Assembly: GCF_010686685.1 (NCBI RefSeq)
Contig: NZ_JAAGWD010000004.1
Span: 186,001 to 250,000, forward strand
Origin: Pontibacter burrus
Lineage (GTDB): Bacteria; Bacteroidota; Bacteroidia; Cytophagales; Hymenobacteraceae
Direction: 5' to 3'
DNA: 64,000 nt
The notes beneath the pieces are model-generated. The model was not told where the DNA came from. It worked only from the letters and a program-made list of their open reading frames with translations, and made no database searches. How positions within the stretch are numbered: position 1 is the stretch's first letter; each line of letters starts with the position of its first letter. Positions 7,863-15,914 of this stretch are shown here, one piece after another. Made by a program: the position numbers and the translations under genes.

Positions 7863-9218
7863 TTACTTTACAGGCGATTTCTCTGTCGGGGCAATGGTAC
7901 CTACCGTGAGCGTAGTTGGTGTAAAGTACTTTTTGGCTACATCCATCAGGTCTTTGGCCGTAACGGTGTCGAACACTGCATACATGTTATTGAGTGCTTC
8001 CGGGTTGCCTGTCAGCCAGATGTACTGCGACAGCGAATTGGCAATGGCGTCGGGGCTGTCCATACTCATGGCAAAGCTATACTTGATGCGCGATTTGGTG
8101 TCGGCGATCTTCTTTGCGTCTATCGGCTTGGTTTTGGCTTCGTTCAGCACGCGCATCATCTCGTCTTTCACATACTGCATATCGTTTGCATTTACTATTG
8201 ATGCCGAGTAAGAAATCAGGTTCGGGTCGCGGGAGAACTGCGGGCCGCCACCGATGAAACGTGCCTTCTGCTCCTGCACTACCAGTTTGCGGTACAGGTC
8301 GGAGTTCTGCGAGAAAAGGATGTTGGAAAGAATGCTCAGTGCCGGCAGGTCTTTGCTGTTGTCAGAGAAAGCAGGTCCTTTAAAGGCCAGTGTTAAATAT
8401 GGCGGAAAACCTTGCTGCTGCACGTGCGCATAGCGTGTTTGAGTTTGTTTTGGCTCTGTTGCAATGTTAGGCTTATAGTTGCCGCGCTTCCAGTTGCCAA
8501 AGTATTGCTGCGCCAGGTTGTTTACACGCTCCGGTGTTACATCGCCTACTACCAGTATGGTGGTGTATTCCGGGCGGTAAAAGCGGTCGAAGAAGGTAAG
8601 GGAGTAATCGTACTGGTTAGGCATATCTACCACGTCTTCAAAAAAGCCCATGGTGGTATGCGCGTAGGTATGCTTGGTAAAGGCAGTGCCTACCAGTTTT
8701 TCGTATAGGTGCTGGTATGGGCTGGCGGAGTTCTTGGTATACTCGCCTTTCACGGCGCCGGCTTCAGTTTTAAAATCGTGCACGCTGTATTTCAGGTTCT
8801 GGAAACGGTCTGCTTCGATCTCGAACATCTTGTCCAGCATATCGGCGTTACCGGTCATGTGGTACAGGGTGCGGTCGATGCTGGTGTTGGCGTTGGCGGC
8901 AGCGCCCATTTCCTTCATAATATCGCCATAAGCTTCAGTGCTGTATTTGTCAGTGCCCCGGAACATCATGTGCTCAAAAAAGTGTGCAAAACCGGTTTTG
9001 CCTTTCTCCACTTCTTCGCGCGAGCCGGCTCTTACAACTATATAAAAGGCAGCAATGCCCGGACTGTTGTAGGGTACTGTTACCACGTTCAGGCCATTAT
9101 CTAGCTTTTTCTGGTGGATAGGGTAGGGCAGAATCTTACTGCTTTGCTGGTTTTGCGCTATCACAGCCGAAATGGTGCATAGCATGAGCAGCAGCATCGC
9201 TACTATCTTGTTTCTCAT
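7863..9218 (-). CDS. M16-family zinc peptidase, catalytic subunit
   Basis: The 451-residue exported protein has a signal peptide (about residues 1-21) and the inverted zinc motif HFFEH at 79-83; the third ligand fits E159 in VKGEYTKN, 76 residues after H83 as in the family. It contains the usual two repeats of the M16 fold (first to about 230, second after). It should degrade peptides in the periplasm with the inactive partner encoded just downstream. Upstream on the minus strand a TTG and a TATATTTA box spaced by 20 bp is a near-consensus promoter. Confidence 0.93.
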   Translation of the reverse strand: MRNKIVAMLLLMLCTISAVIAQNQQSSKILPYPIHQKKLDNGLNVVTVPYNSPGIAAFYIVVRAGSREEVEKGKTGFAHFFEHMMFRGTDKYSTEAYGDIMKEMGAAANANTSIDRTLYHMTGNADMLDKMFEIEADRFQNLKYSVHDFKTEAGAVKGEYTKNSASPYQHLYEKLVGTAFTKHTYAHTTMGFFEDVVDMPNQYDYSLTFFDRFYRPEYTTILVVGDVTPERVNNLAQQYFGNWKRGNYKPNIATEPKQTQTRYAHVQQQGFPPYLTLAFKGPAFSDNSKDLPALSILSNILFSQNSDLYRKLVVQEQKARFIGGGPQFSRDPNLISYSASIVNANDMQYVKDEMMRVLNEAKTKPIDAKKIADTKSRIKYSFAMSMDSPDAIANSLSQYIWLTGNPEALNNMYAVFDTVTAKDLMDVAKKYFTPTTLTVGTIAPTEKSPVK

Positions 9219-9369
9219 GTTTTATAGTTTTAGTAGGTTAAAGTTTATGTATGTACGGTAATCCGGATGCTTAAATATAGCAGAATACCTTTTTTTGCTC
9301 AAGTTATCAGATATAAAGCAGGTTTGTGTCTATTAACCTGAAGGATTTATCGGTGAGCAGATGCATAAA

Positions 9370-9398
9370 AAATCCCCGCCTGGTATGGGCGGGGATTT
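9370..9398 (-). terminator. Intrinsic terminator after the DAACS symporter
   Basis: Stem AAATCCCCGCC / GGCGGGGATTT (11 bp, 7-nt loop), T-run on the minus strand; 20 bp after the symporter stop. An exact AACTATAGTT (9411-9420) lies between stop and hairpin. Confidence 0.85.
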
Positions 9399-9418
9399 CA
9401 GCTATTTATGAACTATAG

Positions 9419-10864
9419 TTATACCAGTTCTTTTGATTTTTCCTGCTCAGCTTCCGGAAGTTCGGCGGCCAGCTCAGGGTTTGTAGTTGCTACAATACCA
9501 GTTTCTGGTTGTATGTTCAGCTCACCTTCCCAGCGGGCAACTACAGCGGTAGCAAGGCAGTTACCGGTTACGTTAACCGAAGTACGTGCCATGTCCATCA
9601 GCTCATCTATACCCAGGATGGCAAACACAGGCCAAACAGGCAGATCGAAAGATGCTACAGTTCCTAGCAGGATTACCAATGAGGCTCTTGGTACACCGGC
9701 CACCCCTTTACTGGTTAGCATCAGGGTAAATACCATTACCAATTGCTGATCCCAGCTAAGCGGAATGCCAGCAGCCTGCGCCACAAACACTGCAGCTAAC
9801 GACAGGTATAGCGTTGTACCATCCAGGTTAAAACTATAGCCGGTTGGCATTACGAAAGCTACGATCTTACGCGGCACACCTAATTTCTCCATTTCTTCCA
9901 TGGCACGTGGTAGGGCAGCTTCTGAGCTTGTAGTAGCAAAGGCAATTGAAACCGGACCCGAGATAGCTTTCAGGAAACGGATAACCGGAACGCGGGCGAT
10001 TAAAGCAACAGGTAGCAGTACCAGCAACACAAACGCAAGCAGCGCTACATACAATGTAGCAAGTAACTGGAACAGGTTGACCAGAATACCGAGCCCCATG
10101 TGCCCCACAGTATAAGCAATAGCAGCACCCACACCAACCGGCGCAAAGTACATGATGACGTTCGTGAACTTGAACATGGTCTCAGATAAGCTCTCGCAGA
10201 AATCGAGCATTGGCTTACGCTTCTTCTCGGTTACCATAGCAAGGCCAATAGCAAACAACACACTGAACACTACAATTTGTAAAACCTGACCTTCCGCGAC
10301 CGATTTGGCAATGTTTTCCGGGAATGTATGCAGGATAATATCGGCGGCAGATTGCTTTTCAGGGGCTGTAATTTCCTCGTTTACTTCTGCCAGGTTCATG
10401 TCTACGCCTTCGCCGGCTTTGCTCAGGTTAATGGCAGCCAGACCAATAAACAGGGCTATAGTTGTCACTACCTCAAAGTACACCAAGGCTTTCCAGCCCA
10501 TACTGCCCACCTGTTTCAGGTTAGAGTGTCCGGCAATACCAACTACCAGTGTAGCGAAAATAAGCGGCGCAATAATGGTTTTGATCAGCTTCAGGAAAAC
10601 TTTACTCAGTACATTCAGACTTTGCCCTACTTCCGGGAAATCATATCCTATGTTAGCACCCACGATCATACTGATCAGGATCCAGGTGGTAAGCGACTTT
10701 TTCTTGATACCGTAAACCAGCACTACACCAATACAAGCCCAGCGCACGGCACGCAGTACATCGGTAGATAAGTTAATGATGCCATAATGCTGCAGTACCG
10801 TAACAATTGCTGCCAGCGTGATGCTTAGCAGCGCAGCCAATGGAATAAAGGAGAGTTTTTTCAT
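9419..10864 (-). CDS. Dicarboxylate/amino acid:cation symporter (DAACS)
   Basis: A polytopic membrane protein of about 481 residues. Family signatures are clear: ATTSSEAALPRAMEEMEKLG (serine-rich re-entrant loop HP1), VMPTGYSFNLDGTTLYL (TM7, NxDGT) and the HP2 region TSKGVAGVPRASLVIL. It imports glutamate/aspartate or C4-dicarboxylates with H+ or Na+. The frame can be opened at a TTG (10885), but the ATG at 10864 (MKKLSFIPLAAL) is the better start. The acidic C-terminal tail after TM8 is cytoplasmic. It is monocistronic. Confidence 0.92.
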   Translation of the reverse strand: MKKLSFIPLAALLSITLAAIVTVLQHYGIINLSTDVLRAVRWACIGVVLVYGIKKKSLTTWILISMIVGANIGYDFPEVGQSLNVLSKVFLKLIKTIIAPLIFATLVVGIAGHSNLKQVGSMGWKALVYFEVVTTIALFIGLAAINLSKAGEGVDMNLAEVNEEITAPEKQSAADIILHTFPENIAKSVAEGQVLQIVVFSVLFAIGLAMVTEKKRKPMLDFCESLSETMFKFTNVIMYFAPVGVGAAIAYTVGHMGLGILVNLFQLLATLYVALLAFVLLVLLPVALIARVPVIRFLKAISGPVSIAFATTSSEAALPRAMEEMEKLGVPRKIVAFVMPTGYSFNLDGTTLYLSLAAVFVAQAAGIPLSWDQQLVMVFTLMLTSKGVAGVPRASLVILLGTVASFDLPVWPVFAILGIDELMDMARTSVNVTGNCLATAVVARWEGELNIQPETGIVATTNPELAAELPEAEQEKSKELV

Positions 10865-11105
10865 GAAAAGAGTAAAGTTTAGCAAGCGTCTGTTGGTAGC
10901 CTGCCAGCTGTTTAAATGTGTTTAAAGGCAACAAAACCGGTTTTCAGCTTCCGGAACACTACGTGATATTTAGCAAATATAATCAGAAGGAGCTTAATGC
11001 CAAGGCTAAAAGTTGCAGAATTTTGCTTCTAGGTACTTATGGCGAGGCTGCATCTTATATAGATCGTAATCAGTATATTGGAGAATATCTACATAAGGAA
11101 ACGAT

Positions 11106-12092
11106 ATGCTGACATGGCGCATTGAGGCGCTGCACCTCAAATTAAAGTACACCTGGCGTATTGCGCGCAATTCAAGCGACGAGAAGCTGAATTTTCTGGT
11201 TCAGGTATCGGATGGTACTTTTAGTGGTTTTGGCGAAGCTGCTCCCAACATTCGCTATGGCGAAACTCCTGATCTGTTGCTGCAGCAGTACCAGGTGCTG
11301 CTGATGGCAGGGCTGGCAACTATAAAATCGATGGAAGACCTGCTGCAGCTGCTTACTGAGCACCCGCCTGTAAACTCGCTGCGCTTTGCCGTAGAGGCTG
11401 CCTATCTGCATTACTACTGTCAGGTGAAACAAATACCAATTTACCAGTTGCTGGGCCAGCCATTGCCACATCAGCAGGCCACCTGTTTTTCGTTGCCCAT
11501 AATGGAGCCGGGGCAGGTTAAGGATTTTATACTGCAGCACAATTTACAGCGTTTCCCATGTTTAAAGATCAAAGTAAACAGTGAGCAAGGCCCAGATCTG
11601 CTGCAGGAAGTGCTGGATGTGGTGCAAAAACCGGTGGTAATAGATGGCAACGAGAGCTGGAAAGACCCTGACACGCTGCTGGGTTTTCTGAAAACCATAG
11701 ATAAACAACGGGTACTATTTATAGAGCAACCTATGCCAGCCTCCGAAGCAGCGGCTTATGCCCACCTTAAACCACTCAGCCCGTTGCCGCTTATAGCAGA
11801 CGAATCTGTAACCGATGATGCTGATTTTGCCTTGCTGCGACAGGAATTCCATGGGGTGAACATAAAGCTGATGAAAGCTGGCGGCTACCTGAATGCGGTA
11901 CGATTGTTGAAGGAAGTGCGCAAACATGGCCTTATTGGTATGATCGGGTGCATGGTTGAAACAAGCCTGGGTATCTGGTGTGCTATGCAGCTGAGCGCCG
12001 GCTTCGATTTTGCCGACCTGGACGGTTTTCTGATTGTGGAAGATGAGCCGTTTAAATTGGTGCGCGAAGAGCGGGGGGTACTTTATTTCTAA
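11106..12092 (+). CDS. Dipeptide epimerase (L-Ala-D/L-Glu epimerase type, enolase superfamily)
   Basis: The 328-residue protein has the muconate-lactonizing-enzyme layout: capping domain, then barrel with KIK at 154-156, metal ligands D180 (DGNESW), E207 (EQPM) and D232 (ADES), and the second catalytic Lys at K254 (NIKLMKAGG). The MIGCMVETSLG segment near the end matches dipeptide epimerases, which act on L-Ala-Glu-like dipeptides from cell-wall or dietary peptides. A good ribosome site (aaggaaa) lies 6 bp before the ATG. Exact dipeptide specificity cannot be told. Confidence 0.9.
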   Translation: MLTWRIEALHLKLKYTWRIARNSSDEKLNFLVQVSDGTFSGFGEAAPNIRYGETPDLLLQQYQVLLMAGLATIKSMEDLLQLLTEHPPVNSLRFAVEAAYLHYYCQVKQIPIYQLLGQPLPHQQATCFSLPIMEPGQVKDFILQHNLQRFPCLKIKVNSEQGPDLLQEVLDVVQKPVVIDGNESWKDPDTLLGFLKTIDKQRVLFIEQPMPASEAAAYAHLKPLSPLPLIADESVTDDADFALLRQEFHGVNIKLMKAGGYLNAVRLLKEVRKHGLIGMIGCMVETSLGIWCAMQLSAGFDFADLDGFLIVEDEPFKLVREERGVLYF

Positions 12093-12100
12093 CTATAGGT

Positions 12101-12349
12101 TTAATTGTTGGTTGTTGATGGTTAATTGTTTGTGGTTTGTATTACGCATAACTATTGACTTATAGCGCCTTCTTTGCGTTCATGAAGGATTTAGATTAAC
12201 CGCAGAGGGCGTAAAGGCTCACGCAAGGTGCGCTAGGGAAAAGCAGGAGCGTTTTATCAGGATGATCTGAAAAAGATGCGGCAACTATAGCTTAATGGAG
12301 CAGCTCTGACAGCTTGTTAACCATCAACAATTCAACCACCAGCAATTAA
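12101..12349. repeat. MITE-like element with terminal inverted repeats
   Basis: The left end begins TTAATTGTTGGTTG and continues TTGATGGTTAA; the right end reads TTAACCATCAA, then TTCAACCACC and AGCAATTAA, the imperfect reverse complement. The 249-bp interior has no ORF but contains a second imperfect inverted repeat (GCGCCTTCTTTGCGT near 12166, ACGCAAGGTGCGC near 12220). Both ends finish in TTAA. It looks like a non-autonomous element; no transposase is in the window. Confidence 0.5.
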
Positions 12350-12393
12350 TTTCTACCTTTTTGAAACCAATCCGAAAAAAAATGTGTAATATG

Positions 12394-12425
12394 TTTGTAC
12401 ATTAAATGTATGTACACTAAATTTG
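12394..12425 (+). promoter_or_regulatory. Bacteroidota promoter with embedded MarR operator
   Basis: TTTG (12394-12397) and TAAATTTG (12418-12425) are separated by 20 bp, matching the Bacteroidota -33/-7 consensus. Between them lies the palindrome TACATT-A-AATGTA (12398-12410), itself framed by TGTACA at 12396-12401 and 12411-12416. This is the place where a MarR dimer would block RNA polymerase, so autoregulation is inferred. The start codon at 12447 follows after 21 bp. Confidence 0.75.
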
Positions 12426-12446
12426 CATCATCATTCAGTAGTGTAA

Positions 12447-12896
12447 ATGAAAATTGAAGAAGAAATAAAGCAGAGCGCCTTCAAAAGCGAGTATCACAAA
12501 GCATACATTAATGTACTGTATACTTCTAACTGGCTGGAGCAGGAGCAGAGCAAGCAGTTCAAACCTTTTGGTGTAACGTTGCCGCAATATAATGTGCTGC
12601 GCATCCTGCGCGGGCAACACCCAAAGCCGGCAACCATCAGCATGATTATAGAGCGCATGCTGGATAAAACTTCCAACGCATCGCGCATTGTAGATAAGCT
12701 GGAAGCTAAAGAGCTGGTAACACGCAAGCAGTGCCCCGAAGACCGCCGCACAGTAGATGTGCTGATCACAGACAAGGCACTGGCGCTGCTGAAGCAGATG
12801 GATGAACTGGATGGTGGCACCAAATCAGGATTGCGCAACCTGACAGAACAGGAAGCCGAAACCCTTAATACCCTGCTCGATAAGATTAGAGACTAA
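12447..12896 (+). CDS. MarR-family transcriptional regulator
   Basis: A 149-residue winged-helix protein. The recognition helix region is TISMIIERMLDKTSNASRIV and the wing is LVTRKQCPEDRRTVDVLITD, the MarR signature with the D-x-R motif. It lies 41 bp before a YceI gene on the same strand, a pairing common in Bacteroidota, so it probably controls itself and YceI from the promoter at 12394-12425. The ligand is unknown. Confidence 0.93.
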   Translation: MKIEEEIKQSAFKSEYHKAYINVLYTSNWLEQEQSKQFKPFGVTLPQYNVLRILRGQHPKPATISMIIERMLDKTSNASRIVDKLEAKELVTRKQCPEDRRTVDVLITDKALALLKQMDELDGGTKSGLRNLTEQEAETLNTLLDKIRD

Positions 12897-12937
12897 TAAA
12901 GTAACCAATACCTAACAATAAATTAAATTTAAGTACG

Positions 12938-13600
12938 ATGAAAAAAGTAGCAATTCTTGCCTCACTTGCCGGTGCCCTTATGCTAACGGCTTACGCTGGT
13001 AATACAACAAAAACTGATAACACGATTGCGTCAACTACAGAAGTAGTAAGCTCATCTAAAGGACGTGTTTATAATGCTGTTGTTGAGCAGAGCGAAGTAA
13101 AATGGAATGGTAAGAAAATTGGTGGCGAGCACTATGGCGCTATTGCCCTGAAGAGCGGTAACCTTACTGTAGATAAAAACAAAGTAACAGGCGGTAAGTT
13201 CGTAATTGACATGAACTCTATCTCTGTAGAAGATATTAAAGATGCTGAGTACAACGGCAAACTGGTAGGTCACCTGAAGTCTGATGATTTCTTTGGCGTA
13301 GAAAAGCACCCAACCGCTACTTTCGAAATTAAGTCTTTAGCTCCGATTGCGAAGGCTGCTGCCGGCAAGCCAAACTATAACGTAAATGGCTTGCTTACAA
13401 TCAAAGGCATTACGAAGCCAGTTCAGTTCCCGGCTACTATCACAACTAAAAATGGTGTGGTATCTGCTAAAGCTGATGTAAAAGTTGACCGCTCTAAGTA
13501 TGATGTGAAGTATGGCTCTAAGAGCTTCTTCGATAACTTAGGTGATAACGTGATCATGGATGATTTCACTGTATCATTCAATGTAACTGCAAAGCAGTAA
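12938..13600 (+). CDS. YceI-family periplasmic protein
   Basis: The 220-residue protein has a signal peptide (about residues 1-21) and the YceI lipocalin-like barrel: SEVKWNGKKIGGEHYGAI, GKFVIDMNSISVEDIKD, LKSDDFFGVEKHPTATFEI, GLLTIKGITKPV and the last strand MDDFTVSFNVTAK. YceI proteins bind long isoprenoid chains such as quinone-like lipids in the periplasm and respond to stress. It is co-oriented with the MarR gene and followed by a strong terminator at 13629, so the two form a small operon. Confidence 0.93.
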   Translation: MKKVAILASLAGALMLTAYAGNTTKTDNTIASTTEVVSSSKGRVYNAVVEQSEVKWNGKKIGGEHYGAIALKSGNLTVDKNKVTGGKFVIDMNSISVEDIKDAEYNGKLVGHLKSDDFFGVEKHPTATFEIKSLAPIAKAAAGKPNYNVNGLLTIKGITKPVQFPATITTKNGVVSAKADVKVDRSKYDVKYGSKSFFDNLGDNVIMDDFTVSFNVTAKQ

Positions 13601-13628
13601 TCTCTCGTAGATAATTAAGGTTTTGATT

Positions 13629-13667
13629 CCGCCCCGGTGCTCTTTGTAGTGCCGGGGCGGTTTTTTT
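13629..13667 (+). terminator. Intrinsic terminator after marR-yceI
   Basis: Stem CCGCCCCGG / CCGGGGCGG (9 bp, loop of 14) followed directly by seven T; 28 bp after the YceI stop. Confidence 0.9.
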
Positions 13668-13717
13668 ATAAGATATGCGCTACCTTTATAGTTTCAGTAC
13701 CAAAATTGTTTAACCTC

Positions 13718-14473
13718 ATGCGCCTGATCCGTACTTCCCTAGCCCTTCTTTTATTCATCTGTTTACTGGCAGCCTGCAAGCCCGAAGCTCCCTCTGCCCA
13801 GCAGATTGTAGACAAAGCTATAGTTGCACACGGCGGCAGCAAGTTCGATAAAGGCATCATCCAGTTCAGACTCCGCGATAAAGTGTACCGTTCGCTCCGT
13901 GATAATGGCGCTTTTGTATACAGCCGCTCCTTTACCGACTCTACGGGCCAGCACGTGCACGACGTGCTGCGCAACAGTGGCTTTACCCGAACTATAAACG
14001 ATGAAGTAGTCGACCTACCGGACGAGCGTAAGCAGGCATTTAGCAACTCTGTAAACTCTGTGATCTACTTCGCGTTGCTGCCTTATTTTTTAAATGATGC
14101 TGCCGTGCAGAAAGAGTACCTCGGCGAAGCAACTATAAAAGGAGAGCCTTATTACAAAGTGAAGGTTACGTTTGCCGAAGAAGGCGGCGGCGAAGACCAC
14201 GAAGATGAGTACGTATACTGGTTCCATCAAAAGAACTACACGATGGATTACCTGGCTTACTCGTTTATAGTGGATGGCAGCGGCACCCGTTTCCGCGAGG
14301 CTGTAAACCCACGAACGATAGGCGGTATTCGTTTCCAGGACTACATCAACTATACCGTAGCAGACAAAAACTTCCCGATCCAGAACTACGACAAGGCTTT
14401 TGAAGCAGGCAAACTGAAGCAACTATCTGAAATAAATTTAGAAGAGATACAGGTAAGTGAGTTGCCTGAGTAA
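13718..14473 (+). CDS. Lipoprotein, DUF6503-like
   Basis: The start is the ATG at 13718 (MRLIRTSLALL); the longer frame back to 13637 would overlap the preceding terminator. The lipobox is LLAAC at about residue 20. The mature 230 residues begin IVDKAIVAHGGSKFD and include VYWFHQKNYTMDYLAYSF and GGIRFQDYINY, a pattern I associate with Bacteroidota DUF6503 lipoproteins (beta-rich, LolA-like appearance). Function is not known. A composite repeat follows downstream. Confidence 0.7.
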   Translation: MRLIRTSLALLLFICLLAACKPEAPSAQQIVDKAIVAHGGSKFDKGIIQFRLRDKVYRSLRDNGAFVYSRSFTDSTGQHVHDVLRNSGFTRTINDEVVDLPDERKQAFSNSVNSVIYFALLPYFLNDAAVQKEYLGEATIKGEPYYKVKVTFAEEGGGEDHEDEYVYWFHQKNYTMDYLAYSFIVDGSGTRFREAVNPRTIGGIRFQDYINYTVADKNFPIQNYDKAFEAGKLKQLSEINLEEIQVSELPE

Positions 14474-15200
14474 TTTTAATCATGGTAAGCGTAGTCAAGA
14501 CATCTTATATGTCCATTACATTATTGTCATTTCGAGCGCAGTCGAGAAATCTTATATGTCCTTTAGCTAACTATAGTTACTACATGCCACAAGCAGTTTC
14601 TTTCATAGCGACTACTGATCCTGGGAGCTTTACCAGCCTACTGTTGTCATAGTTGCTTTGGTGCGCTCCCGGCCGCGAGGCCCCGTCTTCGGGCATCGCG
14701 CTGCTGCCTTCTTGCTCTCCTCGTCCCTCGGATTGGCTTACGCCACCGCAACAAGTCAAAGGCGCTCAACCCAAAGACTGAAATCACTCGATAGCTACAG
14801 CTATAGTTTGTTGTGTGGTTATAGTTACATCGCCTTTCCGTGGTAGTAACTCCATGGGGCCAGGTAAACCTGTCCTGCTCTCATGCTGTAACTATGTCAC
14901 AACAAAGTAACTATAGCAATGTCAAAGTTCCCCTCCTTGGATAAGGAGGGGCAGGGGTGGTTGGACTAACATCAACTATAAAACTATAACTCCAACTATA
15001 GCAATAGCAGAATTCCCCTCTTGGGAGGGGTAGGGGTGGGTTAAAATGTTAACTATAAACTATACCTCAACTACAGTAGTAGCCATAAAACTCCCCGCCT
15101 TAGACAAGGAGGAGTTAGAGGTGGTTGGACCAACGCCAGCTATAAATCATAGAGAGCCAATTCCGAATATTTATTAATCCTCTGATCCAGGTTCAGACGA
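14474..15200. other. Gene-free stretch filled by composite repeat copy A
   Basis: This 727-bp gap between convergent genes holds the first copy of the three-part repeat described at 14524-15135. Short frames inside it (14658-14846) are not credible genes, because the reading frame is not kept in the other two copies. Confidence 0.8.
14524..15135 (+). repeat. Composite intergenic repeat, copy A
   Basis: Three modules in order: a box GTCATTTCGAGCGCAGTCGA (from 14526), a conserved core (14617 to about 14893) and three C-rich hairpins (about 14929-14960, 15014-15040, 15092-15127). The core holds hairpins GGCC-GCGA-GGCC (14671-14682) and CCCG-TCTT-CGGG (14682-14693), closed by GCGC at 14663 and 14698, a conserved strip CAAAGACTGAAATC, and CAGGT-AA-ACCTG (14861-14872). 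The same order occurs in copies B and C. It is full of CTATAG motifs. Confidence 0.8.
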
Positions 15201-15743
15201 TTAATCTACTTCAAACTCTTGTGGCAGCTCTACTGGCAGCGGTTTATTGCGGTTCCGGATCTGGCTCAGGTAATCATCTACAGTATCCTTATACTCCAGG
15301 TGGTAATCTTCGTGCAGGTTTTTGCGGATGAGCTGAATGGTTTTAAGCAAGAGCCTAGCCGTAGAAGTATAAAATACTTTATAGTAGCTATCGAATTGGC
15401 CGGTATAGTTCCGGAAGATAATATCCAGGGTATACAGGTGCAGCTCAACTTCGGCTTTTTTGTCTTTGGTGATGCGCTTGAAGCGGGCAATCTCTTTTAT
15501 GGCTTTACGCAAAGCCTTGGCCAGCGCTTTGGTCAGGCTGCGGCCCGTAGCGTTCAGTAATAGCTCATGTATCACATCCTGGCTTCGTTCCTGCAATTCC
15601 TCCAGTGTCAGTTCACCCAGCTCGTACGAGAACATATCGTATAGTTCGGCATCGCGGCGAACGGCTTTTAAAAGAAGCGCTTCCTTTTCGGTATCAGTTA
15701 ACTGTTTAATTGCTTTCTTAAAGGATGCAGAAGGTGCAGGCAT
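15201..15743 (-). CDS. Conserved hypothetical cytoplasmic protein, mostly helical
   Basis: A 180-residue protein rich in Lys, Glu and Leu, with no signal peptide or membrane segment. It is predicted by eye to be alpha-helical throughout (LEELQERSQDVIHELLLNA, ALAKALRKAIKEIARFKRIT, RLLLKTIQLIRKNLHEDYH). I recognise no domain or catalytic motif. It stands alone, convergent with the lipoprotein upstream across the repeat. The codon pattern and length support a real gene. Confidence 0.7.
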   Translation of the reverse strand: MPAPSASFKKAIKQLTDTEKEALLLKAVRRDAELYDMFSYELGELTLEELQERSQDVIHELLLNATGRSLTKALAKALRKAIKEIARFKRITKDKKAEVELHLYTLDIIFRNYTGQFDSYYKVFYTSTARLLLKTIQLIRKNLHEDYHLEYKDTVDDYLSQIRNRNKPLPVELPQEFEVD

Positions 15744-15877
15744 AAAACTATAAACTATGGATGTGCTGCAAAGGTACGCAATTCAGGGGGTTAAGGTAAA
15801 TCTATAGTTTACATTGCCGACCATACCTATGGCGCGGGCGTTCTTGCTCCATCTGAATAAACTATAGTTCAGGTAAC

Positions 15878-15910
15878 AAAAAAGGCGCTGATGATCTCAG
15901 CGCCTTTTTT
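15878..15910. terminator. Bidirectional intrinsic terminator after DPP-IV gene
   Basis: 14-bp stem AAAAAAGGCGCTGA / TCAGCGCCTTTTTT with a 5-nt loop, directly after the peptidase stop read on the minus strand. An exact AACTATAGTT sits at 15860-15869. Confidence 0.9.
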
Positions 15911-15914
15911 ATAG

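Larger units (their letters stand above)
12093..12446. other. Intergenic stretch with inverted-repeat element and MarR promoter
   Basis: This 354-bp gap has no gene. It holds a MITE-like element (12101-12349) and then the promoter/operator region of the MarR gene (12394-12425). Confidence 0.7.

Noticed and set aside
10918..11112. 64-residue plus-strand frame before the dipeptide epimerase
   Set aside because: It overlaps the epimerase start, has no typical composition, and lies in the leader with the ribosome site of that gene.
14658..14846. 62-residue plus-strand frame in repeat copy A and a 71-residue frame at 19425-19640 in copy B
   Set aside because: Both come from the repeat core, and only their last part shares a reading frame; small indels break it between copies and copy C has no matching frame. 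The conservation is at nucleotide and pairing level, not protein level.
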